Source: Nitzschia sp. pyKryTriq1
Lineage: Eukaryota > Bacillariophyta > Bacillariophyceae > Bacillariales > Bacillariaceae
Direction of reading: 5' to 3'
DNA: 64,000 nucleotides
Assembly (NCBI GenBank): GCA_956465555.1
Contig: OY101118.1
Location: 2,563,751 to 2,627,750 of the forward strand
Part shown: in pieces, positions 47,223 to 58,115 of the stretch
Layout of the letters: each line of letters opens with the position of its first letter
How positions within the stretch are numbered: the first letter of the stretch is position 1
Notes under the pieces: generated by a model
Told to the model about the DNA's origin: nothing
The model's input: the letters and a program-made list of their open reading frames with translations, nothing else
Database searches by the model: none
Position numbers and translations under genes: made by a program

Positions 47223-47499
47223 CTGGCCGCGCGTTGTTGGTGAAAGAGGGATCAAAGAAATCCTGTTTCTGGGCGCGCTCTTCTTTGCTTTTGTTTATTA
47301 GACCCGATTTCTGAACTTCTCCCGGACAGAAGATGATAGCGACACCTTTCACCTTTACCACTTAGCAATGGGAAGGGTGCACACATGCTATGCTACTAGT
47401 AGGAGCTGCTAACATATATCAAAGCTTATTCATGGGTAAACATCAAAGCCATTTTCTTTTGAGAAAGAGTCAAGCAAAGTCTTGCAAGTAAAAAACAAA

Positions 47500-50030
47500 A
47501 TGGAACAACAGATTCGGACGGAGGGGGAGGTCGTGTCATTATGGGGGGCAACATCGGAACAGCGGTACCTTGCTGAAGAATTCTCCAGCGATGACCCCGA
47601 TTCGCGTGTGCATTATGAAAGCGGGGACACTTTCCCTCATCGCAGCCTTTCGAACACGGAAGGATCGGATGGACTCCATGGCGTCTCTATCAATGCCTCA
47701 CTGGATGGTACGAATTATAGCATGCCGACACGGAATCTATCTGACCTGGATTCTGAAGCGCAGAGTACGGCAACCGCAAACGGTAGCCTCATAGACACTA
47801 GTAGGCAGAATCCTCGGGACGCTCTCTTGATTGACCTAGGACCAGAAGTTCCGGTTATTGTGCGCATGGAAGGTGGGCAGAAGGACAAAATCGAAGATGA
47901 ACTCCATAGGGCATCTTTCGGAGGAAGTCTGTCAGAGAAATTAACAGGAGATGATTCAGGTACAAACCCAGAGATGTCGCCGCAGCTGGTTTTGTTTCCA
48001 GGGCCACCTCGTCCGGTTGCTTTGTCTCGGTCGGATCGGTGTATAACACCGCAAAGGAGTAACGCACGCCGAAATTCAATTGTTCCCGGGTCTCCCGGAT
48101 CTCCGCAGTCAACACAGAATGTTTCTGAGATTTTTCACTACACTTACGAGCCCGATCCGCGGTCACCCGTGGGACAGGTCCCTCCATTTGTGGTTGTGCC
48201 TAGTTATGGTGTGGCTAGAGTTACCACCCGCCGCACGGACCGGGCTCTGCAGAATGTCTCAACCCCTGCAGCGCCACAGAATCCAAACCAAGAGTTGCTC
48301 AAGAAAGCGTCTATTTTCGCGCTCATCGCTATTCTGATCCTCGCCTTGATAACTTTGGCGGCTGGTATTGTTAGAGCAAATGAGCAAGCACATGCTGGAT
48401 TCCCAGTTCCTGAGACACCACAAACTAGTATCCCAGCCACGCTTCCGCCAGCGATGCCGGAGCGCACCCCCACTCTCTCTGTGGTCAATCCAGCATCTTC
48501 GCCTTCTACGATTCCGAGCCCAACCGCTACACCCGTTTTCTCCATTCCAAACGAAGATTTTGATGGGGACTTTCCCGATCTTGGAGGCGGCGTTGTGGGT
48601 AGGGAGGAAACCCTGAGCCCCACTTCGTCGGATTATGTCGCACCCACAAGGGCACCGAGAACGAAACGCCCCACTTCATCACCAACGACAGCCTCGGCCG
48701 CTTCTTCATTTCTTGAGGAGACAGTAGCACCATCAGTGTCTCAAACAAACTCGACAACCACAATGCCAGCCTACAATGACACGGCGTGGGAGTATGAAGC
48801 TAACATGAGGGCCTACCTGCAGAGTCTTATAGCGACCGTGTCACCACAATCGAGCATGATGTTTAATATTCCGTCATCGCCACAGCACTATGCTTTTGAG
48901 TGGCTTGTATCGGATCAGGTGGCGACAGACCCGATTCTTTCCGAGGATCGTATTATTCAACGGTTCGCTCTTGCTGTTTTTTTCTTTTCAACATCGGGTC
49001 TGAGTTGGACAACCTCAACATTGTGGCTCACATTGAACAACGAGTGTGATTGGTACGAAACACGGGCCCGTAGTATTTGCGACGAGAATGGCATTATGCA
49101 CACTCTTCAGCTCGAAAGCAACGAAGTTTCGGGAAGCCTACCCGCTGAGCTGGGACTTATGTCCCTCAGTAAGTAACATCGAAGACTTGATTCACTCCCG
49201 ATACAACAGAAAGATTATGCTAACCCAACTCGACCCATTTACTGTAGAACGCTTGTTCCTTCGTAATAATCGAATCAGTGGAACAATACCAGCCATACTT
49301 GGAAGCCTCGAAAGACTTGGTAAGGATCCTGAAAAGAAATAGTTTTTGGTTACCGAGTACAGATTCTCACCGTTGGCCGTCCTCCCTTCTTTTCTTCTGC
49401 CAGAGCATGTTCAGCTAACGAATAATCTCTTCAAAGGACCGATTCCTACGGAATTCGGTAATCTCAGAAACTTGGGTAAGCACGAAAAGAAAGGTATCAG
49501 GTTTGGATTCTAGATTCTCGTTAACGAAAATGCTAACTGTTGCATCTCTTTTCTCTGGCTGCAGTCGTTCTCGGTCTCGGCAGAAACGATCTCAGCGGCT
49601 CCATTCCAACCGAGCTGGGCTTGTTATCGTCTTTAGGTAAGTTCGAAGCGATGACAGAGTCACAAATATCTGTCTCTCGTTCTTTGAGCTCAACCCTCGA
49701 TTCGTTTCGCATTTTGCAGATTCACTTGGTCTTGAAGGGAACATGGTAGGAGGCAGTATCCCTACCGAGTTTGGGGCGATCGGTAGCTTGCGTTTTGTCT
49801 CCATGCGGTCTAACTTTTTGTCTGGAGATGTACCGTCCGAGATTGGAAATCTTTCAGGTCTTGCTGTTTTCAAAGTTGAAGAGAACGATCTTTCTGGAAA
49901 CATGTCTCTCGATGTTTGCCGCCTTCGAAATAGTACATTGTCGCAGCTGACAGCCGACTGTGATGAGATCTGGTGCGATTGTTGTACAAATTGCCGTTCC
50001 GATGGAAAACTTCTTGGTGGCGACCCCTAA
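47500..50030 (+). CDS. LRR membrane protein 4 (type II topology), five exons, ends after the Cys cap
   Basis: Exons 47500-49168, 49248-49319, 49404-49475, 49565-49636 and 49720-50030 give 731 aa. All four introns are phase 1, GT-AG and 79-89 nt, and exons 2-4 are each exactly 72 nt, one LRR apiece. The start is the ATG at 47500; the frame opens at a TTG 18 nt upstream. A cytosolic N-terminus (about 266 aa, acidic and Ser-rich) leads to the anchor (ASIFALIAILILALITLAAGIV, about 269-290), a Pro/Thr/Ser stalk (about 300-420), the shared module (SPQHYAFEWLVSDQVA; EDRIIQRFALAVFFFSTSG; NNECDWYETRARSICDENG), about seven LRRs, and the cap DCDEIWCDCCTNC. It has the same domain order as LRR gene 3 and is probably its tandem paralogue. 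Confidence 0.88.
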
Positions 50031-50952
50031 GATGAAGCATGGTCCGTGGTGTTGCCCACGCTCCTTCGTCTTTGATAAGCATTCAAATGTTAAAGGGCAG
50101 CAAACAACCTCGACCAGCCGGCGAGAGAAAGATGTTCTAGAGCAAACGCTTACGGCACAGGAGAAATCCACTGCTAGCTATTCCTTGAGCCAGCCGAGAA
50201 TTCAGTTTTATTATACTGCTCTGAGAGCATGTAGAGAGAAATGGCCACTGCAATTGTACGAGCACTTGTTACTTGTACCTGCACTACTTTAAAGCAAACC
50301 CTATACCTCTCAGCTCAGCTCAACTCGACTCGACTCGACTCAACTCACCTCAGATATCATTGCAGTCGCTACTCTAGTTAGCCTACTATAGTCTGTATTG
50401 CGGGAACGAGGACAGAGAGTGGCGGAGTAGCTCTCAAGTCTAGACACTACTTGTAGCTAGCCAGTGGGAGTAGTATGTATGAGTAGTCTCACTACTCCTT
50501 CGACCTCGAGGAGAGAAATGTACAGAAGAGAGAGAAAAGTAGCAAGGTCTAAAGAAAGGAGCGCCAGCCTTATTTGAAACCTTACCTGAGGGGTATGTAG
50601 TAATGGTTTGTCCATCGGTCCATCGACCTTTACATAAATACGTTAGTGAGAAACAATTTTTCTTTGAAGAGCGACGTACAGATTCGATATTTCTTTGACC
50701 CCTTACGGGTACATGTATTTATATCGGTAGACAGCTTTGGTTTGGAGCACGAAGCACGCTAGCACGATGAAGCAACAACTTACTGTACGGACGCGCGGCG
50801 AAAAAGTCCTGTGGGAGGAGCATTCGTGCGAGCATTGTGCCTACCGCACCGGTACCGGTACAAGTAGTCGACCTCGAACCCCAATGTTTTCTCAGAGACT
50901 ATCTGCAGTTTCTGCACAACTGAGACAATCGTCAAAATAGGAGACCCCAAGA
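50031..50952. other. Intergenic region with pentanucleotide repeats
   Basis: About 920 bp. A (CTCGA/CTCAA/CTCAG)n pentamer array occupies about 50307-50350. An open frame at 50767-50940 ends just before the next gene and is more likely leader than gene. Confidence 0.35.
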
Positions 50953-51486
50953 ATGGAAGTGGATACCATGGCAAGTGCGAGTAGTAAAAACGCAGTCGAT
51001 GCGAAGATTTTGAGCGATCTCAAAATGCTGAACGAGAAGATGGATTTGTGTCATTCCATGCTGAATCCCGGCGCCGCAGACCCCAAACTCTCCATGCAAA
51101 GCGAGGCCATGCTTGCAGTGATCGGTTTTCTCGAAGCGTGTGCTCCACGAATGGTGGAGCTGGTAGAGGCTGCTGCGACAGGAATACTCTCGGAAGAAGT
51201 GTTTGCGGAATGTCTGAGTTCCAATGATCGTTTGCAGAAGCTGCTAGCGGACGTCGATACAGCGGCTATGACGGAAACCACTGCTTCTACGACCGCTGCC
51301 AGTGCTCCAGCTGTGGGAGATGTCACCGATCAAGTCGAAGACTTGTTGCTAGGTGAACCTGTTCCTGCGCCGGCTGGCGGGAAAACAACGGGGGAAGAAG
51401 AAGACTCAAAACAGCCGGCTTCCGGCGCTCCTCCTCCCGGTGACGAATTTGATGATTTCTTTGCAGAACGAACAAGTCAGAGTTAG
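50953..51486 (+). CDS. Small protein with a GAT-like helical bundle
   Basis: 177 aa from an ATG at 50953. Residues about 15-100 form a predicted three-helix region whose last part (EEVFAECLSSNDRLQKLLADVD) matches the GAT-domain pattern of GGA/TOM1-type adaptors, in which '..L..NDxL...L..Y/D' contacts ubiquitin or small GTPases. The remainder is Ala/Thr/Pro-rich and ends with an acidic-aromatic motif DEFDDFFAERTS, reminiscent of adaptor-binding acidic-Phe peptides. There is no VHS domain upstream, so if it is a trafficking adaptor it is a reduced one. Assignment by pattern only. Confidence 0.6.
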   Translation: MEVDTMASASSKNAVDAKILSDLKMLNEKMDLCHSMLNPGAADPKLSMQSEAMLAVIGFLEACAPRMVELVEAAATGILSEEVFAECLSSNDRLQKLLADVDTAAMTETTASTTAASAPAVGDVTDQVEDLLLGEPVPAPAGGKTTGEEEDSKQPASGAPPPGDEFDDFFAERTSQS

Positions 51487-51904
51487 GATGTTCCCTTCTC
51501 CTTCTGGCGATATTTTATCATGGAATCTGACTGGTGGGTTCGGTGTTAAACTCTTCCACAATGTTTTCTTCCTAGGTCCACCCATTGATGATTCAGCTGG
51601 CTGTTCATCCTTGCTCAAGATCACCAACCGCCAACGCACACAGGAGAAGAAATCGCATTGTAACAGATAACAGAACAATAATAAGAACACTCCGAGAATT
51701 CTATTATTTTATTATAGGAGAAAGACTTGAAGCAAACAAAACTATGCTACTGTTATATTGGAAATCGAAGCGAAGCCTATCAAAGGCTTGCTATACTTTC
51801 TACATCTGCTCAGAGTTGATGGATACTGTACGAAGTACTATGCTATAATACTGAAGTCAATCCTTTGTGCTCGCACAGCTAGACTATCGTATATCTTCAT
51901 GTAT
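51487..51904. other. Convergent 3' region
   Basis: 418 bp between the GAT-like and peroxiredoxin genes, AT-rich near 51695-51720. Nothing gene-like. Confidence 0.35.
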
Positions 51905-52564
51905 CTACGCTGTTTTCTCCAATTCTCCGAGCTTTTCTAGAACTTCCGAGGAGTGTCGGGCAATTCGACTTTCAACGTCAGTAAAGATCCAACGCAAGTT
52001 TCCTTTCGGATCAATGATATATGTCTGCCTGTTGGAGAAGGTACCAAATCCGGGGATGCTGAGCGCAGATCCATACTTCTTGCTAACCATGCCTCCCCTA
52101 TCGCTCAACATGTAAAAGTCCAACTTTTCTTCCGAGCAGAACTGAGCATTCTTTTCCACCGGGTCCACGGAGACACCCACGATTTGGGCATTGAGCTTGC
52201 GGTACTCCTCCAAGTCACGCTGGAACCCACGAGCTTCCAAGGTGCATCCGCTGGTGAAAGCACCGGGATAAAAATAGAGAACTGTCCACTTGCCGGTCTT
52301 GGTCAGTTCTTGCAAGGAAGTCATCCCGTCCCCACGGCTGTTTGGTAGCTCGAATGCTGGAGCCCCGGCTCCCGCTGACGGCAGGTTACTATCCGCCAAG
52401 CCAATTCCTGGCTTCACAGCCAACACGGCAGCGGCAGTCCCGAGAGACCCCAAAAAAGCCCGACGTCCGGTGGTAGCAGACTTGGGTCCCGACAAGGAAA
52501 GACCGTGCACTGCCGCCAACAGACCGACTGCAACCAAAGCTAAAAACGTGAGTCGAACAATCAT
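51905..52564 (-). CDS. PRXQ: Peroxiredoxin Q/BCP-type, predicted thylakoid-lumen targeted
   Basis: 219 aa, single exon. The thioredoxin-fold core (residues about 63-215) has the PrxQ/BCP pattern: APAFELPNSRGD; VLYFYPGAFTSGCTLEARGF with peroxidatic Cys107; VGVSVDPVEKNAQFC; YMLSDRGG; RQTYIIDPKGNL. The second Cys usually found five residues later in PrxQ is Arg112 here; Cys143 remains. The leader has three parts: a hydrophobic signal (2-20), a basic Ser/Thr stretch (24-33), and TGRRAFLGSLGTAAAVLAV (32-50), a twin-arginine lumenal signal ending in GLADS. That combination suits delivery to the thylakoid lumen of a secondary plastid. It should reduce peroxides with a thiol donor; with no nearby resolving Cys it may act as a 1-Cys enzyme or use Cys143. 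Confidence 0.86.
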   Translation of the reverse strand: MIVRLTFLALVAVGLLAAVHGLSLSGPKSATTGRRAFLGSLGTAAAVLAVKPGIGLADSNLPSAGAGAPAFELPNSRGDGMTSLQELTKTGKWTVLYFYPGAFTSGCTLEARGFQRDLEEYRKLNAQIVGVSVDPVEKNAQFCSEEKLDFYMLSDRGGMVSKKYGSALSIPGFGTFSNRQTYIIDPKGNLRWIFTDVESRIARHSSEVLEKLGELEKTA

Positions 52565-53534
52565 CTCGTTCTTCGTTGGTTGAGCGAATGAATCGTAAGG
52601 GGGCTACTGAATTAATGATTGAATCTCAACTGAATAGCTGAGTTGTGCTTCTTTCGGAAAGCGGTAGAGTAGAAGTGCTTGCTTATTGACACGGCAGACA
52701 AAGGGGAGTCACTGTCATACACAACATCTGCCATCACCAGATCTTCTATGATCAGCAGATCATGCATCATATCATCGCGGAAATCCGACGCTTCTCGCTT
52801 CTCGACTACGAGTATTCATTCTCGACACTCTTCGAGAAACACGCACTTGCTTTTTGGCTGCCAGCCAGCCAGCATACCTGGTACAGGTACCGGTACCAGT
52901 ACTGTACCGGTAGCAGCCGCCAGCCTGTCAGATGACGTACTCGAAGCAGGCTCCCGACGACGACGAGACTACCGGTACAAGTACCAGGTAGTGGTACCTG
53001 GTATCCTGGTACTTGTATGTACCGGTACAGTACGATACTCGCCTCATTCCGAATAATGCGACTAACGCGCCGCTTCGCACTTACAGTAGACCTCCGTACC
53101 CCCTGGTACTGTAAGTGTGTACCGGTATCTGGGGGCGTACAGGGGCGCATCCCCCCTTCTATTTCCCCCTTCCTTTTCCCATGCATCATCGATCGCATAC
53201 TCGCATCGGGGGTCTGTGGATCGCAACATCGCATTGAGCAACCCGCCAACGGCGTGAAAACAGATTTGATTTGATGTTGAGAGGGACAAGCAAGAGATGC
53301 CTCATTTACTTTGCCAATCTTGAAACTGTCAAACGGAGCTTGGATTGATTCGGTTGGCATTATCGCCAAGCAAGTCGCACAAGGTTAAGCCAGCGTATCT
53401 GAATGCGACAGTGTTGAACTTTCTGTCTCAAAAAATACACGTAGAGCACACCGTAGATTCTTCCGTGAGAAGTTTGCTGCCATCGATTGATTGAGTGATT
53501 GATTTAGTGATTTGGTGATTCATTCTTTCGAAGC
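52565..53534. promoter_or_regulatory. Divergent region between PrxQ and LRR gene 5 with GTAC tract
   Basis: About 970 bp. A GTAC/ACCGGTAC-rich tract lies at about 52870-53127. No gene seen. Confidence 0.4.
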
Positions 53535-56500
53535 ATGAAAGAGGCTATATCCTCGTCACGACGCCCGGGAGGAAATCGATGCCAATGCTGGTGGCCGTGC
53601 TTCGTGGGTCTCGTCTTGATCTTTCTTAGACGAACAACTGCACAATACTGTACTGCGGATGGAGAAGTCGAGGAGGTCGAGAGACACATTTATGACGGTG
53701 ATCATGAGCAGATCGCCTACATTCTCGAAAGGGGAACTATCAAAGCACACTTACGCACCCACGAGGATCTGAAGGTGCGCTATAAACGAAACGTGGACGG
53801 CTTGTTTGAGGACATTATAGAACTCGACGGCGTTCCTCAATACTTTACAGATTTGAGAGATCGTGACGTGGAAAGGGAGTTGGAGTATCGGGTCAAACAC
53901 GATCGATGGAGTGATCGGGTGATCCTAGAGAAGTTCTACTTTGGTGTATTGTTTGGCAAGTCAGGCTTTCCGGACCACTATTACCTTGGCGCAGAGGGTG
54001 AGGCCGAGGAGCCCGAGAGGGAAACTTCTGAGTTTGAAAATGCCGATGGCTGGGATATCTTTGATCGAAACGAAAATTTCTGTGAGTGGACGGGGATTAC
54101 TTGCCACGACAACAAAGTCACAGAAATCCAGCTGAATGAATTCCATCTCAAGGGAACCTTGACAGAAGATATACAGTATCTATCGGATCTGGAGAACCTA
54201 GACTTGCAGGGTGAGCATTCGTACAGTACACTCATCAGTTTCACTGGCGTTTTGTGTCATCATGTTTGCTTCGCATGTGCTCATTCTTGTGTCGTTTTCA
54301 GATAATGAACTCGGAGGCACTATTCCAACAACATTGAGTAATTTGAACAAGCTTAAGGACCTTAACTTGGCCATCAATAATTTCAATGGTACCATACCTA
54401 AGCAGAGTCTTCGGTTGAGAAATCTTGAAAGGTTATTTCTCTGCAGCAATTTTTTCACCGGTTCTTTGCCCAAGGCTCTGCTGCACAAGTTGCCAAAGTT
54501 GACAATGTTCGACCTTTCGAAAAACAAGCTGAATGGTACCATTCCACAGAATTACGGAATCGAAGAACGAAGTTTGGTATACATGTATTTGGAGTCAAAT
54601 AAACTGTCCGGTAAACTTCCTGAAGATGCTAGTGGGTTGCATTCTTTGCAAGTTTTGGACGCCGCGGGGAATCACATATCGGGTTCAATTCCCACATCAT
54701 GGATGTCGTTAACGCAGCTGGAGAGTTTTAGCCTTACTGACAATCGCCTCTCGGGAACCATTCCAACAGAATTGCTAAACCTCTCTAATCTTGCGGTTCT
54801 AGCCCTGGTAAGTGTCCACTTCACCGATGATTCCACCCTGCAAGTACTCTAGACAATATAATGCCTCTCTAACTGTGCTGCCGCTCTACTAGAACGGAAA
54901 TATGTTAAGTGGAACATTACCGACGGGAGAGGAAGGAGCCCCAGACAGGATGCCCGAAGACGTGGATGAGGAGGGTGGTTCGAAAAGCACGTGGCTGAAT
55001 CTGTCAAAACTCTTTGTCATTCTGTTGAATGGAAACAAGCTGTCTGGTACCATTCCTTCGGCGTTTATGGAGGCATCCCCGGATCGTCTCGTGAAGTAAG
55101 TTCTTTTTGGCTCGGGGCATTACAGGAGGCATGAGATGGTAGCCTGACTAAATTGTGATGTGCCCTTACTGTATAGTCTGGACCTAGCAAAGAATTACTT
55201 TACGGGGACCATACCACAGAGCATTGGGAAGCTAAAGAATCTGCAACGGTTCCATGCCCAGCAAAATAGATTGACAGGATCACTGCCCGCAAGCATCATC
55301 CGCCTGAGCCCTTTTCTTGATCTGAATGTAACCGGTAATTTGTAAGTGCCATCGTGCTCTAGTTCCAAATGCGAACACTTGGTATGTTTCTAACCAACTG
55401 CTTTCACTATTCATCTACATACTAGTCTCGTGGGGTCCGTTCCGATGACTTTTTGTGGTAGTGGGGCGCGAAGCCAGAGCTTCTTGTTTCGACAATTTGG
55501 TTGCGATGCCATTTTATGCCCACCTGGAACGTTTCATCCCTCTGGTGCTGCGACAATGGAAGCGAACTGTCGCCCGTGTCCTCCTTCAGACGCGGACGAG
55601 GATCACGACCCTCCGCTAAACAGAATTTTGGGGAGATTGGACTGCCCAGGTACCGAATTTGTCAATGGGGACCTAAATGGTGATGGTGACCTGTCACAAG
55701 GTGAAATCCTTCGTCTTTTGTGGACCTATACAATTGGAAGAAACTGGGGGGCCCAATTTCAAACATGGGCAGACCCAAAGGCGAATGTTTGTGAACTAAA
55801 TGGAATAACATGCTCCAATGGTAATATCGCGAAGATGGATTTGACCGACGCTGCCATGTGCTCGGATGGTAACCAGAAGCGGGGAGATCTTAGGGAGTGT
55901 CATGGGCTACCCGCTGAACTTTCTCTGCTCACAGACTTGGAGATTTTGACTATGAGCCACCGACAATTTCTTCATTCTACGATCCCCAGCGAGTTTGGAC
56001 GTCTCACAAAACTGAAATATCTGGATGTTGGGGGCAGTCTGAGTATGATAGGAACGCTGCCGAGTGAATTGGGTCTGGTGTCAAGCATGAAGATTTTGAA
56101 TTTTTCTGGTTGCCGTTTCTCTGGTACCGTTCCGGAAGAACTCTACCGAATGACGAATCTGGAGAAGTTACACCTTAGCATGAATGCATTTACCGGGACA
56201 CTCTCTCCCAAGGTGGGAAAACTTACGAATCTAAAAGAGTTGATGTGGTCGAGGTCAGAGTTGACTGGTCCAATCCCGAACGAAATAGGGAGCGTGACTT
56301 CCCTTGAGAACTGGGAGCTGTACGGCAATGAACTGACAGGGACGATACCTTCGTCACTTGGCAATTGTTCCAATTTGAAACGAATAGGTAAGTTACTTGC
56401 TCCGGAACATTTATGGCGGCACAAGCTGATGGGGCCTCACGACTTTTTCACTGTCCTGCTCTACCCCAAAAGACCTTTTCAACAACAATTTGAAAGGGTC

Positions 56501-57101
56501 TCTACCTGAATCCCTGACGAAACTGAGCTCTCTACAGATCTTGCACATCAAACTCAATCATTTGACGGGTACCATTCCATCCGGTTTCGGTGATTTGCCA
56601 TTTCTCTCGTGGTTTGATATTTCATCGAACACACTGCACGGTACAATTCCTTCGAGTTTCGGCGCCTCTCGGTCCATTAAGGATTTTCGCCTGGCTAACA
56701 ACATGATCCATGGTCCCATTCATCAATCCCTATGTACAAATGCCAATATTAATGGAGGCCTCACCCGTACGTATGGATGCGATGGAGTGATTTGCCCCCT
56801 GGGCACCTTTTCTGAGCCGGGCCATGCGACGCACTCCGAAGGGTGCAAACCATGCCCCGACGGAGGGACCACCCTCTATCTTGGGAGTACCAGTTGCGAA
56901 TATTTGAACGACGCCGATATTCTTGCGATATTCTTCAACGTTATGGGTGGGGGTGCCCCGAACGCCCTACAGAAGCGCCATTGGGGAGACCCAGACGGCC
57001 CTGTACCTTGCAGCTGGAATGGCGTCAAATGTGACGAAGAAGGTGAAATCGCTAGTATTCGTTTCCCGCTTTTTGGTCTGGACGATTCGGACTACATATG
57101 A
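53535..57101 (+). CDS. Secreted modular LRR protein 5 with Cys-rich CPxGTF modules
   Basis: Six exons, 53535-54210, 54302-54807, 54893-55095, 55177-55341, 55426-56387 and 56473-57101 (introns 81-91 nt, GT-AG, mixed phases), give 1046 aa. A signal peptide (CFVGLVLIFLRRTTAQY) precedes an N-terminal module and LRR N-cap (FCEWTGITCHDNKV), a first LRR block, a Cys-rich unit (CPPGTFHPSG...CRPCPPS), a second N-cap (CELNGITCSNGN) and LRR block, and a second Cys-rich unit (CPLGTFSEPG...CKPCPDG). A third N-cap (CSWNGVKCDEEGEIASI) is followed almost at once by a stop, DSDYI-TGA. No membrane segment is seen, so it is probably secreted or wall-associated. The abrupt third module suggests loss of a C-terminal LRR block or an unrecognised further exon. 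It is unlike LRR genes 1-4, lacking the signal-anchor and the Cys cap. Confidence 0.84.
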
Positions 57102-58115
57102 TGCTTCGAGTGATGATGATTGATATGACTGTGGTGAAAAAATGATCATTTGTGGGAAACCAATTGCTGGAGTTCAAACGGACGACATTCTGTCGATACA
57201 AGACGGTGAGCCACCAAAGAGAGAGAACTCCGTTTCTGATGAGAATTCACCTTGTTTTGGTACAGTACTCAATACAGTCAGTATGTATGTTAGCCTTCAC
57301 AAATCCAGCAGTAGACTACTAGATAGTGAATAGTCGTAGCGCACTCCGGGGTTAGGAAGCTAGTACTTACGAGAGTGGGGCTAGACTACTCTTATCAGAG
57401 TGTAGCAAGAAATCAGAAATAGCATTGTTTGACTTGTTTCGCCTGTACTGGCTACCCCCAACGAACGAAGGACAGACAAGAAGTCGAACGAACACCCAAA
57501 CCTGAAACCGATACCAAGAGAGACGACCGATGGATCTCATAAGATCATCGAGTCAACTTCGGTATCGCAACTCCCAACTTCGGATTTCTAGATTAATTAG
57601 CTTTAAAAACCCGCCCGCCATCCCTTCACACCTTGACAAGGACGAGGCAAGGAGATGTACCCAAGGGTATCCCCGAGAGAGGACGATCTTGCTACGCAGA
57701 TCGAAATCGATCAGGGGCATAGGCCAACGAATTATTTCACCAACACTACTATAACATCGGTCTACAGTGTCCGAAGAGTTGAGGGTTTGTTGGCGCCTGC
57801 GCCAGTCGCACTTATTGCCTTTCGGTTTTTGGTCGGACAGGTCCAAATCAAGGAATCGAACATCCGTGATTGACGATCCGCTCGAAGCCACACAAAAGAA
57901 AAGAAAAAAGATCCATCGGTACATACTGGTACCGGTACGTGTACTGTACCGTACCGTATTATCGGTCCCGGTACGAATATTCGCATTACTTGCGGACCAT
58001 GATGATGGATGACAGGATAAATCAGCGCGATCACTGATTACCGCTTACAGTTCGTACATAGATCACCAAGATAGTAAGAAGCTATCCACACAGCGATAAC
58101 GGAACCCTAGAAAGC
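57102..58115. promoter_or_regulatory. Intergenic region upstream of the OGFOD1-like gene
   Basis: About 1 kb. It contains a GTAC/ACCGGTAC cluster at about 57916-57976. Small frames at 57530-57924 have no recognisable content. Confidence 0.35.

Larger units (their letters stand above)
44954..47499. other. Long intergenic region with a 213-bp direct duplication and a very long GTAC tract
   Basis: About 2.5 kb between LRR genes 3 and 4. It contains the duplicated block at 45567-45779 and 45966-46178 and a low-complexity GTAC-rich stretch over about 46595-47222. Open frames here come from repeats. No gene is supported. Confidence 0.45.
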
